Part shown: positions 19,277-30,649 of the stretch, in pieces | How the letters are laid out: the number at the start of each line of letters is the position of its first letter | How positions within the stretch are numbered: position 1 is the first letter of the stretch | Assembly: GCA_039707465.1 (NCBI GenBank) | Contig: CM077644.1 | Span: 146,328,962-146,392,961, forward strand | Length of the DNA stretch: 64,000 nt | DNA from: Rhabdophis nuchalis | Lineage: Eukaryota > Chordata > Lepidosauria > Squamata > Natricidae | Direction of reading: 5' to 3' | Notes under the pieces: model-generated | Told to the model about the DNA's origin: nothing | Database searches by the model: none | The model's input: only the letters and a program-made list of their open reading frames with translations | Position numbers and translations under genes: made by a program

Positions 19277-22200
19277 CTAATATCGGGGGGGAAGGTCGTT
19301 CCAGAGGGCTGGGCCCGCCACAGAGAAGGCCCTTCCCCTGGGCGTCGCCCGCTGACAAAGTCTAGTGGACGGCACCCGGAGCAGTCCCTCTCTGTGGGAG
19401 CGTATCGGCCGTGAGGATGTATGAGGCAGGATCCGATCCCGCAGATAACTAGGTCCCGAGCCATGGAGCGCTTTGAAGATGATAATTAACACCTTGAAGC
19501 GCACCCGGAAGACGACAGGTAGCCAGTGCAGCTCGCGCAAGAGCGGTGTTACGTGGGCAAACCTAGAGGTGCCCATAATTGCTCGCGCGGCTGCGTTCTG
19601 GACCAACTGAAGCCTCCGGGTGCACCTCAAGGGGAGCCCCATGTAGAGAGAGTTGCAATAATCCAGTCGGGATGTCACGAGAGCATGAGTGACTGTGCGA
19701 AGGGCGTCCCGATCCAATAGGGGGCGCAACTGGCGTACCAGGCGGACCTGGTAAAACGCCCTCCTGGCCACGGCTGTCACTTGATCTTCCATGGACAGCC
19801 GGGTATCCAGGAGGACACCCAAGTTGCGCGCCCCATCCACAGGGGCAAGATGTTCGCCCCCTATGGCCAGAGATGGAATCATCTGGTTGAATCGGGCAGC
19901 CGGAAACCACAGCCACTCGGTCTTGGTCGGGTTGAGCCTGAGTCCGTTACTTCCCATCCAGGTCCGCACGGCTTCCAGGCACTGGCACATCACCGCTACG
20001 GCATCGTTGGGGTGGTTTGGGGTAGATATGTACAGCTGGGTGTCATCAGCGTACAGATGGTACTCTACCCCAAAACCACGGATGATCTCACCCAGCGGCT
20101 TCATATATGCATTAAACAGGAGAGGCGAGAGGACCGACCCCTGAGGCACCCCACATGTGAGGGGTCTCGAGGTCGACCTCTGCCCTCCTGCCAACACAAA
20201 TTGCGATCGGCCAGAGAGGTAGGAGGAGAACCACCGTAACACGGTGCCTCCCACCCCCAACCCCCCCAGCCGATGCAATAGGATACCATGGTCGATGGTA
20301 TCGAAAGCCGCCGAGAGGTCTAATAGGACCAGGATGGAGGAACAACCCCCATCTCTGGCCCTCCAGAGATCATCGACCAACGCGACCAATGCCGTCTCGG
20401 TGCTATGCCCGGGCCGAAAGCCGGACTGGCGCGGGTCTAGATAATCAACTTCCTCCAGGTGACGGGGAAACTGTTGTGCCACCACACTCTCAACAACCTT
20501 CGCCAAAAAGGGAAGGTTGGAGACTGGACGGTAGTTGTTTAAAAGAGCTGGATCCAAAGAGGGCTTCTTGAGGAGGGGCCTCACCATAGCCTCTTTTAGG
20601 GAAGCAGGCAAGGAACCCTCACTCAAGGATGCGTTGATAACCTCTTGGAGCCAGCCTCGTGTCACCTCCCAGGATGCCAGTACAAGCCAGGAGGGACACG
20701 GGTCCAATAAACATGTGGTGGCTCGCAGTCGCCCACGTAACCTGTCCATATCATCGGAAGCAACGGAGTCAAACTCCTCCCAAACAAGATCCGCCTCGCG
20801 GCACTCCACTGGACCAGCAATGGGGGCTAGCTCGTTCTGTATCTGAGCGATTTTCTCCTGCAGAAAAGTCACAAATTCCTCTGCTCTACCCTGTAGTGGG
20901 GCTTCCCGCACCCTCTGTTGAAGGAGGGAGCGGGTCACCCTAAACAGGGCGGCAGGGCGGTTTTCTGCGGATGCTATGAGAGTGGCACAATGATGACGTT
21001 TGGCCACTCTCAGCGCCACAATGTAAGTCCGTAAATGGGCTCTTACCTGTGTCCGGTCAGATTCAGATCGAGTATACCTCCATCTTCTCTCTAGGCATCT
21101 CTTGTGGCGTTTCATCACCCTTAGCTCCTCGGTAAACCAAGGAGCCAGGGTGGCTCGCCGCCGCAAGAGAGGCCGCAAGGGCGCGACCCGATCCAAGGCT
21201 CCCACGGCCGCAGTATTCCATGCGGCCACGAGGTCCTCCATCGGGGCGCGGGTCAGGGGTACAGGAAGTGGCCCAAGCGCCGCCTGGAACCCGTCAGGGT
21301 CCATCAGGCGCCTGGGGCGGAACCAGATAGGTGACTCAGGTTCCGCCTCCCCGCGGTGGGGAGTAGCGGTTGGAAAGTCGAGCCGGAGAAGTGAGTGGTC
21401 TGACCATGACAAGGGTGTGATGACTATATCCCCTGTACCCAGATCACTCTTCCATTGGCCTGAGACAAAGATGAGATCCGGTGTGTGTCCACCCTCGTGG
21501 GTGGGGCCTTGAATTAATTGGGTCAGGTCCATGGCCGTCATGGAAGCCATGAACTCCCGAGCTACCGCGGATGATTCGCCCACCGATGGCAGATTAAAGT
21601 CCCCCATGACCAAAAGTCTGGGGGTCTCAACTGCCATCGTAGCGATCACCTCGAGGAGCTCGGGCAGGGCTGCTGCTACATAGCGGGGAGCCAGGTATAC
21701 AACCAGCACGCCCAACTGCCTCCCTAGGCCCCACTTCACGCAGAGGGACTCACAACCGGTGGTCTGTGGCACAATGGTCTCTCTCGGCTCAAGACCTTCC
21801 CTAATAATAACCGCTACCCCACCACCCCTGCCTAGGGCCCGGGGCTGATGAAAAGCGCGGTAACCTGGTGGGCACATTTCAACGAGGGGGAGTCCTCCCT
21901 CGTGGCCCAACCAGGTCTCCGCAATTCCTACCAGGTCCGGCTCCCCCTCTGACACAAGGTCATGGATGAGGGGGGCTTTGTTGACAACGGACCTGGCGTT
22001 GCAAAACATCAGCCGCGGGCCCTGGCTCTGCACTCCCTGACCACCTAGCCTGCGGGGGTTGTGGCACCTGACCGTTTGCAACCAACGGCCGCGTGCCCCC
22101 AACCGGGAGGATGAAACTTGTCTCCCCTCAGACCTGCCTCTCCCCACGACCCTGTTGATGGGTATGCCCTCCACCGGGACGACTCTTATTTCCCCCCTCC

Positions 22201-22465
22201 CGTCGGGACCTTCCGCTGCCCTCCGCTGGCTACTGGTCCGGCCCTTTCTTTCTTTCTCCGTCTCTAACTTTCTGCACCCTCCCCCCTCCCTGGTACCCCC
22301 TAAAACAGACAGTAATCTACGTATTAAAAAACCCCTAAAACCACGCTTTTCCCACCTCTCCGGATTAATAAATCCCTCATCAAGGTGGGCCCTCGATAGA
22401 GCGGAGGGCCAAACCTGCGAGAGTGGGGACTCTCGCAGTCGCAATAATTCAGCTCTAGAGCACAT
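19277..22465 (-). CDS. L2 LINE endonuclease/reverse transcriptase
   Basis: 1062 codons. Residues about 151-370 form an apurinic-type endonuclease: FCNARS (N156), IAETWL (E183), GDFNLP (288-293) and SDHSLL (355-360). Residues about 640-880 form the RT: VLLDLSAAFDTIDH (motif A, 713-726), GVPQGSVLSPLLF (772-784) and YADD (805-808). The C-terminal LRELHWLPV block marks the L2 clade. The protein nicks the target and copies its RNA by target-primed reverse transcription. All catalytic residues I can see are kept. A run of seven G on the + strand at 19285-19291, against six in the copies at 34560, 58127 and 60380, shifts the frame and replaces the last 25 or so residues; the lost end is readable in frame 19204-19464. 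The GC-rich first 150 residues have no recognised domain and the true start may differ. Confidence 0.93.
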   Translation of the reverse strand: MCSRAELLRLRESPLSQVWPSALSRAHLDEGFINPERWEKRGFRGFLIRRLLSVLGGTREGGGCRKLETEKERKGRTSSQRRAAEGPDGRGEIRVVPVEGIPINRVVGRGRSEGRQVSSSRLGARGRWLQTVRCHNPRRLGGQGVQSQGPRLMFCNARSVVNKAPLIHDLVSEGEPDLVGIAETWLGHEGGLPLVEMCPPGYRAFHQPRALGRGGGVAVIIREGLEPRETIVPQTTGCESLCVKWGLGRQLGVLVVYLAPRYVAAALPELLEVIATMAVETPRLLVMGDFNLPSVGESSAVAREFMASMTAMDLTQLIQGPTHEGGHTPDLIFVSGQWKSDLGTGDIVITPLSWSDHSLLRLDFPTATPHRGEAEPESPIWFRPRRLMDPDGFQAALGPLPVPLTRAPMEDLVAAWNTAAVGALDRVAPLRPLLRRRATLAPWFTEELRVMKRHKRCLERRWRYTRSESDRTQVRAHLRTYIVALRVAKRHHCATLIASAENRPAALFRVTRSLLQQRVREAPLQGRAEEFVTFLQEKIAQIQNELAPIAGPVECREADLVWEEFDSVASDDMDRLRGRLRATTCLLDPCPSWLVLASWEVTRGWLQEVINASLSEGSLPASLKEAMVRPLLKKPSLDPALLNNYRPVSNLPFLAKVVESVVAQQFPRHLEEVDYLDPRQSGFRPGHSTETALVALVDDLWRARDGGCSSILVLLDLSAAFDTIDHGILLHRLGGLGVGGTVLRWFSSYLSGRSQFVLAGGQRSTSRPLTCGVPQGSVLSPLLFNAYMKPLGEIIRGFGVEYHLYADDTQLYISTPNHPNDAVAVMCQCLEAVRTWMGSNGLRLNPTKTEWLWFPAARFNQMIPSLAIGGEHLAPVDGARNLGVLLDTRLSMEDQVTAVARRAFYQVRLVRQLRPLLDRDALRTVTHALVTSRLDYCNSLYMGLPLRCTRRLQLVQNAAARAIMGTSRFAHVTPLLRELHWLPVVFRVRFKVLIIIFKALHGSGPSYLRDRILPHTSSRPIRSHREGLLRVPSTRLCQRATPRGRAFSVAGPALWNDLPPRY

Positions 22466-23706
22466 TCCATATAAATAGACAATTAATAAATAATTATAAA
22501 TAAATATAAAATGTAAAGATGAAATTCATACATGGGTCGTGGATATTAAAAGCATCGTTGATCACAGATTAAAATAGATGTTATAAATAGATGTTAAGAA
22601 TAAATAAATAGGTTTAAAGTGCACCAGTGAGGACAGATTTAAAAATTTCAGTTCGGTAGCTGCATTCAAGATCTTAAAAAACAGGACGTAGATCTTAAAA
22701 GGACCATAGAGCGAAAGGTCTTAGAGGTCTAAAAGATCTTAAGGTTGCAATACAGACTTAGGTCTTTAAAGTCAGCAGGATTTTAATAAGACGCCAAAAG
22801 TGTTGGGGGGGGAGTCCGTTCTCCCAGCTGGAAAATTGTCTCTGTCCAGGGGATGTCGGTTAAACCAAGGCCAGCCGTACTTCCTCCTCCCCGGCCAGGC
22901 CCGGCCCAACCAGCCTGAGACCCCCTCGTCCTCCTCTCAGGCCTAGGGCCTGTTTTTCTAGGGCTCTCCCACCGGCCGATCACCAGGGCCATGGGGGAAA
23001 TGCCTTCGTCCCCTGGCAGAGTTCCACCAGCATTTCTGGACGCCACAGGCCCATTCGGATGGCCAGAGGTCCGGTCCGCGCCCACCGCCATCAAAGGCGC
23101 CGAGGGCGCCAACCGCTGATCCGGTGCTCCCACCATCGGACTCACTGCTGGCCCCGACGCCGGCCTCTGCTCCGGCGCTCCCACCGCCGTCCTGCAACCA
23201 TCGTGGGCCGTCTTCCGGCCTCCTCACCTCCTCAGGCCAGCCCAGCGGCTCTCACCACCTCCAGACGCTCTCACCGCCTCCACCACCGCCGTCTCCCAAG
23301 CTGGCCACCACTCAGCGCTCCCACCGCCGGTCACGCTCTCCAGCCCTTCTGCAGTCATCTGCAGCCGTCCTCAGGCCGCCTCAGGCCATCGCAGTCCCTC
23401 CGGCAGGCCCCCGGGCATCCCCAGCGCGGCTGGCGCCCGCCGCCATCACAACGCCCGCCGCCATCACAACGACGCCGTGGGCGTTCCCGCCGACGCCGTC
23501 CCAGCGCCCGCAGCCTCCGTGGTCGCTGCGGCAGCCGCGGCTTCTGCAGCCTCCCCAAACCTCACCCTGAGAAGCCAGGGTGGATCTCTCACCGGTCCCA
23601 GCCTTCAAAATCGCAAAAAGAAGGCTGAGGCACCCTAAAAACGCCAACGAGCTCCGTGACCCATGTGGAGCTCTAGATGCAGCCGGCCATCTTCGCGCAA
23701 GCGCAG
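22466..23706 (-). promoter_or_regulatory. L2 5' region (presumed promoter and leader)
   Basis: GC-rich and CpG-rich sequence between the conserved 5' terminus and the long ORF, as expected for an internal LINE promoter. Proline/arginine-rich frames on both strands are compositional; none shows an ORF1 motif. The terminal 'cgcgaagatggc' contains GATGGC, resembling the core of a YY1 site, a possible but unproven initiator. Confidence 0.5.
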
Positions 23707-24679
23707 TCTAATATTCTTGGATTGGTTATATACAGAATAAATATCAGATTAGGAAGTACTATGTAGTTTTTAGCTAAGAATGCTTTGATTGATAGGTGAA
23801 TAGAGTAAATAATATTTGGGATGCTTGGAATTATTAGAGTGGTGTATAGCGGAAGTCAGGGGGGTGGGTTTGAATGGGAGGTGGGGGAGGGTTAGGGTGG
23901 AGGGCGGGGTAATATATATGTATGATTAATCTAGAGAGGGGAATAATGGGATATGCCTTTTTTTTTTTTTTTAAGAGAAATTTATATTATGTTTTTTATA
24001 TCTTTAATTAACTTAGAAGATGGTGTTAATGGGATATTAATATACTAAGAGAAACTTATATTGTGTCTGCTGGGAGGCGAGGGGGTATAATATCTGAATG
24101 AGAAACTTATTTTAAGACGGGGTGAGGGGGGGTATAGTATTTGTATGTGATTTATATTACATGTCGGGGGGGGTAAAAAGGGGGAAAATCTGTGTGAATA
24201 AAACTTTTTCAATAAAAAAAATAATAATATAACTGTATATTCATATAGTTAAACTAATATATAATATCTTCATCATCAAATTCCCTCACATTATCATTTC
24301 CTGCTTTTTATACCTCCTTTACTAACTTTTATTTCTATTATCTAACCATTCATAAAATATATCCCACGTTGAGAAATACTCAGTTTCTTTAATAATAAGC
24401 GTTATTCTATCCATTTCTGTGCAGTCTAATATTTTCCTAATGACACTCTCATCTGACGGTATTTCATCATTTTATCATTGTTGTCCAAATAGAATCCTAG
24501 CTGCAGTTAATATATGTAATACCAGATACATAGTCTTTTGATCATATTTTTCCAGTAGAATGCCCAACAGAAATATTTCAGGTTTCAAATCAATGTGCCT
24601 CTTTATCATTTTTTCCAACCAAGTATGTATTTTTGTCCCAACTTTTTTAAGTTTTGGGCATGTCCACCACATAGGGCAT

Positions 24680-25392
<713 letters not shown>

Positions 25393-25737
25393 GATAAAAT
25401 GAATCTATTGACTGATTGCATTTCCAACATTTAGCAGATCTATTTTATACATCTTAGCCAATCTTGCTGATGCAAAGTGTTATCTATAAAACATTTTATA
25501 CAAGTTTTTTTGTATGCAATTGTCATAGTCAGTTCAACATTGCTATCCCATAGTTTTTGCCAGTTATCTAGTTCTGTTGCTTATCTAGTTCTTTTTGATA
25601 AGCAGAGAGTTCAATAGGTGAAATGTGCCAGATGGATCATGGAGAAAGAATCTACTTGTTTAGAGACAGTAGTATTAGTGGTTGAAACTGCTGCGGTGAA
25701 TTTGATATGATGAGATAGGAGATATGATATCATATGA

Positions 25738-25926
25738 TAACCTGCCCAGAGTCATTGAGAGTTGGGTGGTGGGATGACCATACCTCCTTCTTCCTCCAAT
25801 TTTCTCCACCAAAATAACTGTGAGAGGTGGCCTCGGCTGAAAGAGAGTGACCTGGCCCAAAGCCACCCAGCTGGCTTGTCATGCCCAGGGCGGGACTAGA
25901 ACTCACAGTCTCCTGGGTTGTAGCCC
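25738..25926 (-). mobile_element. tRNA-derived SINE
   Basis: On the + strand the end 'ggcgggactagaactcacagtctcc' is the inverse of a tRNA B box, and 'aacctgcccagagtcattgagagttgggtgg' is the usual 3' part. Hence minus orientation. The middle 'gaaagagagtgacctggcccaaagccacccagctgg' is typical of the family. It is distinct from the SINE at 7655. Confidence 0.65.
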
Positions 25927-25929
25927 AAA

Positions 25930-26439
25930 CTGGCTCTCTTGTATTTCTTTTATAACAGCCACCAGGAGCAAAATATGTTACCATGATGCCGAGCAGCAAG
26001 AAAATTTTCAATTAAAAGAATTGGATTTCTTAATCGACCCTTGCTCTTTAAGAAACGCCTTAAGGGGAGCATCAGAATGGGAAAAGATTCATTTTCAATA
26101 CACAAGCGATGGAAATGAGGGTTGTTCATATAACTCTTAGTGCTTAGCCTGCGGATTCAAAACATATTCAGGAAGCTCACTGGAGCATAAGATGAAAGAT
26201 CAGAATGCTTGTCTATCTGCATCTCATTTGTGGATATTAGATCTTCAGAACGATGGAGAAATAGCTCTGAGCTGGCAATGTTGATAATGATATGATACGG
26301 TAGCTTTCCCTGATCTCAAAATCACCTGTCCAGAACAGCTACTGGTGCATGGCCAACATTTTTGTTCTTAAAGCACTACAAATATATCATATTTTATATT
26401 CAAGGTGGTCTAAAAGTCTTAGTACAATACTTATATATT
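25930..26439. other. Unassigned DNA
   Basis: No family recognised; a 97-codon frame spanning 25847-26140 overlaps the SINE and has no motif. Confidence 0.5.
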
Positions 26440-26572
26440 CTTCTAATCAGGGGTGAAATCAACTTACCTTCACTAGCGGTTCGCAAATATGAGTGTGTGC
26501 TTGCATGTGTGCTCGCTTGGCTCGCTCATGCCACCTCCGCGCATGCACAGGATCTTCTACGCATGTGCAGGG

Positions 26573-26743
26573 CAGTGGTGGGTTTCTGCAGGCTCGCACC
26601 TACTCGCGAGAGCTGGTTGGTGAAATTTAGAGAACCGGTGAGAGGGGGTTCCACCGGCGTACCTGGAAGTAAATCTGGCCCGCCGCTGCCAGTGACCCAA
26701 CGGGAAGGAAAGGAAAGGAAGGCAAGAAAGAAAGAAAGAAGGA

Positions 26744-26790
<47 letters not shown>

Positions 26791-26926
26791 CAAGAGCGTT
26801 GTTAAATGAGTTTCACCACATTTTAAAAGGTGGCCACTCCCACCCTGTCACATGACTGCCAAGCCACGCCCACAAAATAGGCCACACCTACAGAGTAGGT
26901 TCTAAAAAATTTGAAACCCACCACTG
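26573..26926. mobile_element. Inner hAT MITE with AAAG tract
   Basis: Starts CAGTGGTGGGTTTC and ends GAAACCCACCACTG, in inverse orientation to 6757-7197. Flanks are GTGCAGGG (26565-26572) and GTGCAGAG (26927-26934), seven of eight matching. The order of internal blocks equals that of the copy at 6757 read on the other strand. Confidence 0.92.
26724..26791. repeat. (AAAG)n microsatellite inside hAT copy
   Basis: About 68 bases of AAAG with two GAAGG interruptions near the start. Same internal site as in the sister copies. Confidence 0.95.
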
Positions 26927-27059
26927 GTGCAGAGCATCAAAAATGGGATGTGATGATGTCTGGGCATTGGGCGGAGCCTCCCACTGTCACCGCTACTGGT
27001 TCGACTGAACTGGATAGAACTGGTTGAATTGCACCATTGCTTCTAATGCTGGGAGAAAA

Positions 27060-27229
27060 TCTCTGTCTCTGTCTGTCTGTCTGTCTGTTTGTTTGTCTCT
27101 CTCCAACTCTCTCCATCTCTCTCTCTCTGTCTCTCCCTCTCCCTCTCTCTGTCTGTCTGTCTCTCTCTCTCCATCTCTTTCCATTTCTCTGTCTCTGTCT
27201 TTCTGTCTCCTGTCTCTCTCTCTCTCTGA
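27060..27229. repeat. (CT)n/(CTGT)n low-complexity tract
   Basis: Mixed CTGT, CTCT and CCAT repeats on one strand. Long open frames on both strands are repeats of Ser/Leu/Cys or Arg/Glu and are not genes. Confidence 0.9.
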
Positions 27230-27782
27230 ATGATTCACCCAATCAAAGGTATAAAATGCTTTCCAGGAGCATTTTAAAATAATAACTTTAAAACAATATT
27301 TTAAAATAATAATTGGATGGAGACATGCCTGCATTGACAGTCTATGTTCTGGAATGCACACTCAGATTTCCTGAATTTTTTCTTTTCCAGGAATAAACCC
27401 ACATCTGTTTTCTGCCACAGTATCTAAATGCTTTGAAGTTTCTTTTGGTAGAAGTTTTAACTTGCATGATTGCTGCAAGGTGTGGAGGTTTCCTCTAATG
27501 TGTGTGTATTGCACCTCCCCAACTGCTTCTGCTTCTTAGTATGAAAATCCTCCCTGGAAGAAGTTCCTTTCTGGTGTCTTTACTCTTGAGGGGTTAATTG
27601 AGTTGCAAGACAGTAGGAAGATTGCAGCCTGCTAGAGAGAAAATTGTACAATGAAAGACAAAACATTTTCACACACACCTGCAGGCACAGGGTACAAGTC
27701 CATATGCCATGCATGTGGATTGCATCAAAATAGTCTATTCCTTTGACAAGAAAACGTAGCATTATGTCTTCTCAATATCATT
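27230..27782. other. Unassigned DNA
   Basis: No motif. 'aaaataataactttaaaac' and a near copy 'aaaataataattgg' at 27275-27315 form a weak local duplication. Confidence 0.5.
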
Positions 27783-28285
27783 TCATTTCATTTATTTATT
27801 CATTTATTAAATTTATATACCGCTCCACTCTTCCAGAAGGGACTTGGGGCGGTGCACAGGGATGATAAAAATACGCGTATAAACAAGTACAAATAATAAA
27901 TATCTCATAAATACTCTAAAAACTTATTATATTAACCCAAACCTGTGCTAAAACCAATTTAAAACCCCATTGTTAAAAACCTAATTCAGATTAAACCAGT
28001 CAGTAACATAGTCTTGGAAGTTAAGCCAGGCCAGCTAAATGAAAAAAGTGCGTTTTTAATTGTTGACAGAAGAGGTCTGTGATGTTCCTGAGATCGGGGG
28101 GTAGATCATTACAGAGGGCAGGGCCCGCCACAGAGAAGGCCCTTCCCCTAGGCGTCGCGAGCCAGCATTGCCCGGCCGTAGGCACCCGGAGTAGACCCTC
28201 TCTGTGGGAGCGGATTGGTGGGAGTGGATCGGTTGGAGGGATGTATGAGGTAAGAGGCGGTCTCGCAGGTAACTAGGACCCATGC
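27783..28285 (-). mobile_element. L2 LINE 3' end, short tail variant
   Basis: 3' UTR with 'caccgccccaagtcccttct' on the minus strand, a tail of AAATGAAATG/AAATAAATG type, and about 190 bases of C-terminal coding sequence broken by frameshifts. The 5' edge falls at 'cctagttacctgcgag', a truncation shared in position with the copy at 32668. Confidence 0.85.
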
Positions 28286-28289
28286 CAGA

Positions 28290-28809
28290 AGAAATTGAGA
28301 TTGTGCTTATCGTCACTGCTTGCTATTCAGCAAGCGAGAAGTTATGAGTCTTTTCCTATTTCACGTAATCCCAACTGAAACATGTCCATCATCCTCTCTC
28401 TTTCTTTTTGCTGCATCATCACATCCCAATCCACACCCGAAGCAGCTTAGACTAGTGCTTACCTATACTTATTAAGCAGCCATCCATCTGCAGCACTTTC
28501 TCTGTGGACACAGGCTGACCTGCTTCACTGAACAATCTGTTCAAGCGACCTCAGATGTCCTTTTGGAGATGTGCTCAGCCTGATACTCATTGGCTTCTTG
28601 AGTCTGATGTGGTAATTCTCCTCCACTCCCGTCTCTTGCCCAGTGATCTCAAGGAATAAGTTTGCACTGAGTTGGAAGTGGGAACGAGTCTGGTTCATTA
28701 AAACCAGGTTCTCCTTCCACACCTGTCAGGTCTTCAAGTTGACTCCTGGCTTGGAGAACCTGAGAAGCCAGAATAGCCACTTGTCAACCATGGCATGATA
28801 ATATAGAAC
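28290..28809. other. Unassigned DNA
   Basis: No recognisable content. Confidence 0.5.
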
Positions 28810-29692
28810 TAGAAAACTGGCCAAAACTCTGGGAAAGAAACCATAAATTGACGATGGCAACCACTTATAAAGAAAACTTGTATAAAAGGTTTTATAGGTG
28901 GCACCTACTACCAGCGAGGTTAGCAAAAAGGTTTTAAAATGTGTGTACCAAATGTTGGAAATTTAATAAAAAACTGGGCACATGTGGTGGATGTGCCCAA
29001 AAGCCCCCCCAACTCCCACCCCCCAAATTTGGACGAAAACACATAAACTTGGTTAGAAAAAATGTTAAGACAGGATTTTAAGCCAGAACTATTTTGGATA
29101 GACATAATACCAGAAAAATATGATAAATAGGTGATGTATATGTATGTTGCATGTTTTAACAGCAGCAAGAATTGACTTTGCACAATATTGGAAAAGCAAG
29201 GAAGAAGATCTATGGAAGAAGATATAATTAAAAAAATATTAGAAAAGTACTCACATGTGCAGAGATGGACAAAATGACCATGGAATTAAAAGAAAGAGAA
29301 GAATCGGATTTCTATAAAATATGGAATAGAATTTATTAATGGCTAGAAAATAGAAGCCAAAACAGGAAATAGAAGTTTTCGTGTGTTTTTTTCTAAATTA
29401 ATATTGAATAAAAATTAACCAAAGTTACTAATTACTATCAAACTGAACCATTAATAAATAATAAACTAACAAGTGTTAGTACTACCGTTATTACTTTATT
29501 AGAGAAGGTAAAATCGATAGGAAGGCAATGGAGAATGGAGAACTACAAAGGTTAAACATGAATATCGATACAGAAGGACGTATAATTACTTTATATTGTT
29601 ATGTCTGCCTTGTTTTTCCTTCATTCTTTCTTTTTGTTGTGCTTTTCTTTCTGGTTTTAAAGATAAAATTGTTTAATAAAAACTATTTTAAA
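28810..29692 (+). mobile_element. L1 LINE 3' end, decayed
   Basis: Translations in shifting frames give WHLLPARLAK, a broken zinc-knuckle (CTKCWKF...), CAEMDKMTMELKEREESDFYKIWNRIY and WLENR, then a 3' UTR ending 'aataaaaactattttaaaaaa'. Several stops and frameshifts make it a fossil. It is followed at once by another L1 piece. Confidence 0.75.
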
Positions 29693-29850
29693 AAAATTGG
29701 ACTGTGCAGAAATGGACAGATTAACACTGAAGATAAAAGAAAAAGAAGACACAGAATATTTTCAAACTTGGGACTTGTTTTATCAATGGTTGGATAAAAG
29801 GGGTAGAAATTAGGAACTTAAGAAGTATTACTATGTAAATGAATTGACCC
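29693..29850 (+). mobile_element. Second L1 C-terminal fragment
   Basis: Encodes CAEMDRLTLKIKEKEDTEYFQTWDLFYQW in frames joined by no visible break, the same segment of ORF2 as CAEMDKMTMELKEREESDFYKIW just upstream. The upstream L1 therefore probably inserted into this one. Confidence 0.65.
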
Positions 29851-29985
29851 TGACAGTCTGCTGTTCATTAAGCACGAATTGTATGCAAAGAGAAAACAAA
29901 TCTATCTATTTATATAATAAACAATGGCATTGGGGGAAGAATATGGTGAAATGGGAAAACTGTCCCTCTCTGCAACTTCCTACGA

Positions 29986-30417
29986 CAGTGGTGACGAACC
30001 TATGGCGTGTGTGACAGAGGTGGCACGCAGAGCCCTTTCTGCGGGCATGGGAACCGTCGCCAGCTGCTCTTCTGGTTTCCAGCGCGCACATGCACAGCTG
30101 ATGTTTGCAGGTGCCAGAGCACCGGAAAATGGTCTGAAAATGCCTCCCAAAACAACCAAAAAACAGACCGTTTTTCAGGCCATTTTTTGTATTGTTTTCA
30201 GGCCGTTTTTCAGGCCAAACCAACCCGAAAAACGGCCTGAAAACAGGCATGCGCATGCCAGCCAACTGGTTTTCGGGTTGTCAGTGCTCCGGTGCATGTG
30301 AAGATCAGCTGGCCAGTGCGCATGTGCATGCCGGAAACCCGCCCCGGCCAACTAGTCTTTGAGTTTCCGGCATTGTGGCATGTGCACATGCACACACGTT
30401 CTGGTTTGCCATCACTG
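29986..30417. mobile_element. hAT MITE, GCCATCACTG family
   Basis: Begins CAGTGGTGACGAACCTATGGC in part and ends GGTTTGCCATCACTG. TCCTACGA (29978-29985) and TCCTAGGG (30418-30425) are a six-of-eight duplication. Internal 'gtttttcaggcc' and 'aaacggcctgaaaac' blocks are inverted repeats of each other. Confidence 0.75.
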
Positions 30418-30425
30418 TCCTAGGG

Positions 30426-30649
30426 TAAGCCTTGTATCTTGTTTTGTCTGCTTCTGGATACGTTTTTTTTTTTTTTTGCATTTCTAGAAGAATGCAAAAC
30501 CTGTGCTCAAAAGCGGCCTGAACCCAGGAGACAAAGCTAGGGAACGTTCTGTGAGCCCACTCTTTTGCCCACTTAGCGTACATCTCACCTGTCGGTCAAT
30601 GGTTACCTATTTTTAAACATATTTAAAAATGGCACAATCGATAGCTGAC
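30426..30649. other. Unassigned DNA with poly(T)
   Basis: A T-run sits at 30463-30478; nothing else is recognised. Confidence 0.5.

Larger units (their letters stand above)
18993..23706 (-). mobile_element. Near full-length L2-clade LINE
   Basis: On the minus strand the element begins 'ctgcgcttgcgcgaagatgg' at 23706, has a GC-rich 5' region of about 1.2 kb, one long ORF, a 3' UTR containing 'cgcctcgagtccccttgggg' and an (ATT)n tail at 18994-19021. The same 5' terminus recurs at 38124 in a shortened copy, supporting it as the true start. Possible short flanks are TCTAAT at 18986 and 23707. It lies inside the HAL1-like element. Confidence 0.9.
16597..24221 (+). mobile_element. L1-type element with ORF1 only (HAL1-like), split by L2
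   Basis: Between exact 20-base duplications lie a 5' leader of about 620 bases, ORF1 (17219-18304), about 680 bases of non-coding DNA, a nested L2 (18993-23706), then about 510 bases with G-rich tracts, AATAAA at 24197 and an A-rich tail. Without the L2 the element is about 2.9 kb. No endonuclease or RT of L1 type can be found in either flank. This matches the layout of mammalian HAL1 elements (ORF1 without ORF2). A one-off internal deletion in this copy would look the same. Confidence 0.75.
26448..27039. mobile_element. Outer hAT element split by a second hAT
   Basis: Ends are CAGGGGTGAAATC and GAATTGCACCATTG. CTTCTAAT flanks both (26440-26447, 27040-27047), an exact 8-base duplication. Removing the inner element 26573-26926 leaves about 230 bases without an ORF. 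Confidence 0.85.

Noticed and set aside
23059..23647. Proline/arginine/serine-rich frames on both strands
   Set aside because: They lie in the GC-rich L2 5' region and have no domain; composition explains them. An L2 ORF1 could not be demonstrated.
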